A stretch of DNA of 64,000 nt from Anaerolineales bacterium (GTDB lineage Bacteria; Chloroflexota; Anaerolineae; Anaerolineales; Villigracilaceae): positions 4,280,714 to 4,344,713 of the forward strand of contig CP129480.1 of the NCBI GenBank assembly GCA_030583885.1, written 5' to 3'. The notes beneath the pieces are model-generated. The model searched no databases. It saw only the letters and a program-made list of their open reading frames with translations, and was not told where the DNA came from. This document shows, piece after piece, positions 63,811 through 64,000 of the stretch; position 1 is the first letter of the stretch; each line of letters begins with the position of its first letter. A program made the translations under genes and the position numbers.

Positions 63811-64000
63811 CTAGGATGATTTATCAATCCTGATCAGATATTCTCCGGTAAACAGTTTATCTAATGTGTTTGCAATTACTTCAGCAGTTTGACCACTGAC
63901 TACGAGGGCCAATTCATGATTGGTCAAAAGCCCTCGTCGCGATAGATTGGATGAACCTACTATTGCTGATTGACGATCCGCCACTATTACCTTTGCATGT
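63811..64000 (-). CDS. C-terminal part of a PLD-family nuclease (partial)
   Basis: The frame is open to the right edge and ends at 63811. The visible 62 residues include HAKVIVADRQSAIVGSSNLS, the HxK-x4-D motif followed by GSxN that marks the active site of phospholipase D-type nucleases, and a further NHELALVVSG strand. DrmC of DISARM is of this family, as are several stand-alone restriction nucleases. Only the second HKD motif is in the window. Confidence 0.85.
   Translation of the reverse strand, partial: HAKVIVADRQSAIVGSSNLSRRGLLTNHELALVVSGQTAEVIANTLDKLFTGEYLIRIDKSS

Noticed and set aside
1..64000. tRNA, rRNA, integrase, relaxase or att site
   Set aside because: I looked for cloverleaf-like ends, tyrosine/serine recombinase motifs and flanking direct repeats and saw none that I could support, so the element borders remain undefined.

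Overview
The window looks like a chromosomal stretch of an Anaerolineae-type member of the Chloroflexota. I infer this from Thr-Pro-rich surface-protein linkers, Met-rich secreted proteins, many beta-propeller lipoproteins and the general gene style; no rRNA or taxonomic marker is present. The first 8 kb reads as host backbone. The rest reads as a large integrated conjugative-type element carrying cargo, followed by a defence island.

Positions 1-5142 hold a small respiratory/copper cluster: the end of a membrane 4Fe-4S polyferredoxin, a CuA-cupredoxin/cytochrome c fusion, and a membrane-anchored DUF1573-like protein. The last has an in-frame TGA directly after a Cys, followed by a perfect bacterial-SECIS-like hairpin, so it is a candidate selenoprotein. 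Convergent to these lie a histidine kinase with a Met-rich sensor loop, its OmpR-type regulator and a Met-rich secreted protein. Positions 5293-29963 (minus strand) carry a secretion/conjugation-like gene set: SAF/CpaB-, CpaE- and CpaF-like proteins, a VirB4-like ATPase, a VirD4-like ATPase, three tiny translationally coupled ORFs and surface proteins. This set is split by about 11 kb of inserted material: a luxC-luxE-membrane protein cassette bounded by 53-bp direct repeats with terminator hairpins, a two-ORF insertion sequence with 28-bp perfect inverted repeats, and an AT-rich region. The AT-rich region contains three units, each a 5'-truncated ORF followed 6-15 bases later by a membrane-anchored beta-propeller gene, with a duplicated 244-base block.

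A consensus sigma70-type promoter at 30188 and a roughly 540-base leader containing six hairpins open a plus-strand operon of about 19 kb (30763-49595). It encodes a primase-like protein, SSB, a beta-clamp (DnaN) homologue, RadC, a methylase-helicase fusion and about ten small proteins of unknown function. Many of its gene borders carry a strong terminator-like hairpin. radC and the helicase gene are each interrupted, exactly inside a conserved catalytic motif, by a different full-length group II intron encoding an RT-HNH protein.

Positions 49862-64000 (minus strand, lower GC) form a defence island. From right to left it holds the end of a PLD-family nuclease, a 5-cytosine methyltransferase and a Vsr endonuclease (possibly a DISARM-like or Dcm/Vsr unit), two small ORFs, a ParB-like protein, type III restriction-modification genes mod and res, and a compact four-gene cassette. 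The cassette encodes a Cdc48-like AAA+ ATPase, a DUF6414-like protein, a PD-(D/E)XK nuclease and a membrane HEAT-repeat protein, and is the best candidate here for an undescribed defence system. No integrase, relaxase, tRNA, CRISPR array or attachment site could be identified in the window.
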